Source of the DNA: Bacteroidota bacterium
Lineage (GTDB): Bacteria; Bacteroidota; Bacteroidia; Bacteroidales; ML635J-15
Length of the DNA: 39,504 nt
Direction of reading: 5' to 3'
Assembly: GCA_029558535.1 (NCBI GenBank)
Contig: JAKQEK010000407.1
Coordinates: 1 to 39,504, forward strand
The notes below the pieces were generated by a model. The model was not told where the DNA came from. It was given only the letters and a program-made list of their open reading frames with translations, and did no database searches. Both the position numbers and the translations under genes were made by a program. Numbering within the stretch: position 1 is the first letter of the stretch; each line of letters opens with the position of its first letter. This document shows positions 39,009 through 39,504 of the stretch, piece after piece.

Positions 39009-39338
39009 ATGGCGCAAGAAATAATACAATGTAATCCAACTTTATGTAAGTTTAGGTTTGAAGCAATTGAAAAAAGTATAGATAAGATTGCTGAAGTGAA
39101 CAGTTCGAGTCAAGAGCAAATACAAAGTATTGCCAGAGCAGTTGATAAAATTCAGGTAACATATGAACAAATGGCTGCTACATTGGAACGCTTAGAAGTA
39201 AAAGTAGATGAACCAAAACAAGTCATTGTTCAAGTTCCAACCGAATCAAGTGAAAACAGAACGTGGAAATTATTTGAAAAACTTGTAATTTTTCTTATAA
39301 CTGTTGCTGGTATGACGTTAGGAATGAATATAAAATAG
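39009..39338 (+). CDS. Holin / XhlA-like membrane protein
   Basis: 109 residues. An N-terminal coiled coil (about 15-65: EKSIDKIAEVNSSSQEQIQS, LERLEVKVDEP) ends in one transmembrane helix (LVIFLITVAGMTLGMNI, about 90-107). This layout matches haemolysin XhlA-like proteins that partner with holins and amidases in Bacillus-type lysis cassettes. The ATG at 39009 follows TGAGGTGTAGCAA. The amidase gene starts 11 bases after it, supporting a lysis role. Confidence 0.7.
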   Translation: MAQEIIQCNPTLCKFRFEAIEKSIDKIAEVNSSSQEQIQSIARAVDKIQVTYEQMAATLERLEVKVDEPKQVIVQVPTESSENRTWKLFEKLVIFLITVAGMTLGMNIK

Positions 39339-39349
39339 GGGGATATTTG

Positions 39350-39504
39350 ATGAATATTATAAAAGTTTTACCTTATGATAAAGATTGGAGGAAGCGTAAT
39401 GTTTCCTCTTTGTATGAAATAATATTACATCACGCTGAATGGTATGAATGCACAATACAAGATATTGAGCGAGACCACGCAAAAAAATGGGCTGGTGGTT
39501 TTGG
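39350..39504 (+). CDS. N-acetylmuramoyl-L-alanine amidase endolysin, partial
   Basis: The first 51 codons of a gene cut by the right edge. The IILHHAEWYECTIQDIERDH segment followed by AKKWAGG fits the amidase_2/PGRP fold, where the HH pair supplies a zinc ligand and the TxxxIxxxH helix follows. It would cleave the amide between MurNAc and L-Ala at lysis. The ATG at 39350 has GGGGGATA upstream. Location after the XhlA-like gene agrees. The cell-wall-binding part is not visible. Confidence 0.82.
   Translation, partial: MNIIKVLPYDKDWRKRNVSSLYEIILHHAEWYECTIQDIERDHAKKWAGGF

Noticed and set aside
1..39504. Integrase, attachment site, transposase or CRISPR array
   Set aside because: None was recognised anywhere in the window; a temperate lifestyle rests only on the SOS box.

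Overview
The window is a continuous piece of the genome of a tailed double-stranded DNA phage, about 40 kb of a longer molecule. Both ends cut through genes: a DNA polymerase III alpha gene on the left and an endolysin on the right. The DNA is AT-rich. Genes are tightly packed and almost all carry strong GGAGG-type ribosome binding sites, with ATG, GTG and TTG starts in use. Clear TTGACA-17-TATAAT promoters and a Bacillus-type SOS box point to a host in the Bacillota, probably a low-GC Clostridia-like bacterium. The host is inferred. The late module has terminase, portal, scaffold and capsid genes, a P22 gp10-like tail protein, fibre proteins and two large internal proteins. No tape-measure, sheath or tail-tube gene was recognised, so a short-tailed (podovirus-like) virion is likely.

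Left arm (1 to 16.74 kb, minus strand): early and replication genes. Reading away from the centre of the window, these are a small zinc-motif protein, a SLOG-family nucleotide-binding protein with a conserved partner, a repeat protein, small SH3-like proteins, a 449-residue Cys-rich protein overlapping an M20-type metallopeptidase, an HTH protein, a tRNA cluster (Gln, Cys, one degenerate tRNA-like unit, Glu), a family of about 100-residue paralogues (one frameshifted at an A10 run), a GGCT-like protein, a gp32-type SSB, DnaB-like helicase, DnaG-like primase, dUTPase, a metallophosphoesterase, a MazZ/DUF5664 protein and the DnaE-type polymerase. The phage thus carries much of its own replisome and trims nucleotide pools.

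Centre (16.70 to 17.93 kb): a gene-free control region of about 1.2 kb. It holds divergent promoters that share a 10-bp element, a two-tier dyad with 20-bp arms, about 730 bp rich in small hairpins (several with GNRA-type loops) that looks like a large structured RNA, and a consensus promoter abutting a perfect SOS box.

Right arm (17.94 to 39.50 kb, plus strand): late genes in virion-assembly order. These are a small membrane protein, TerS, a 50-residue protein, TerL (own promoter), portal, a virion-associated protein, scaffold, major capsid protein, a decoration-like protein, a terminator, connector, tail propeller protein, four fibre or appendage proteins (one built of 46-residue repeats), a chaperone-like protein, a 551-residue internal protein, a 1991-residue ejection-type protein with an embedded HExxH motif, a holin/XhlA-like protein and an amidase endolysin.
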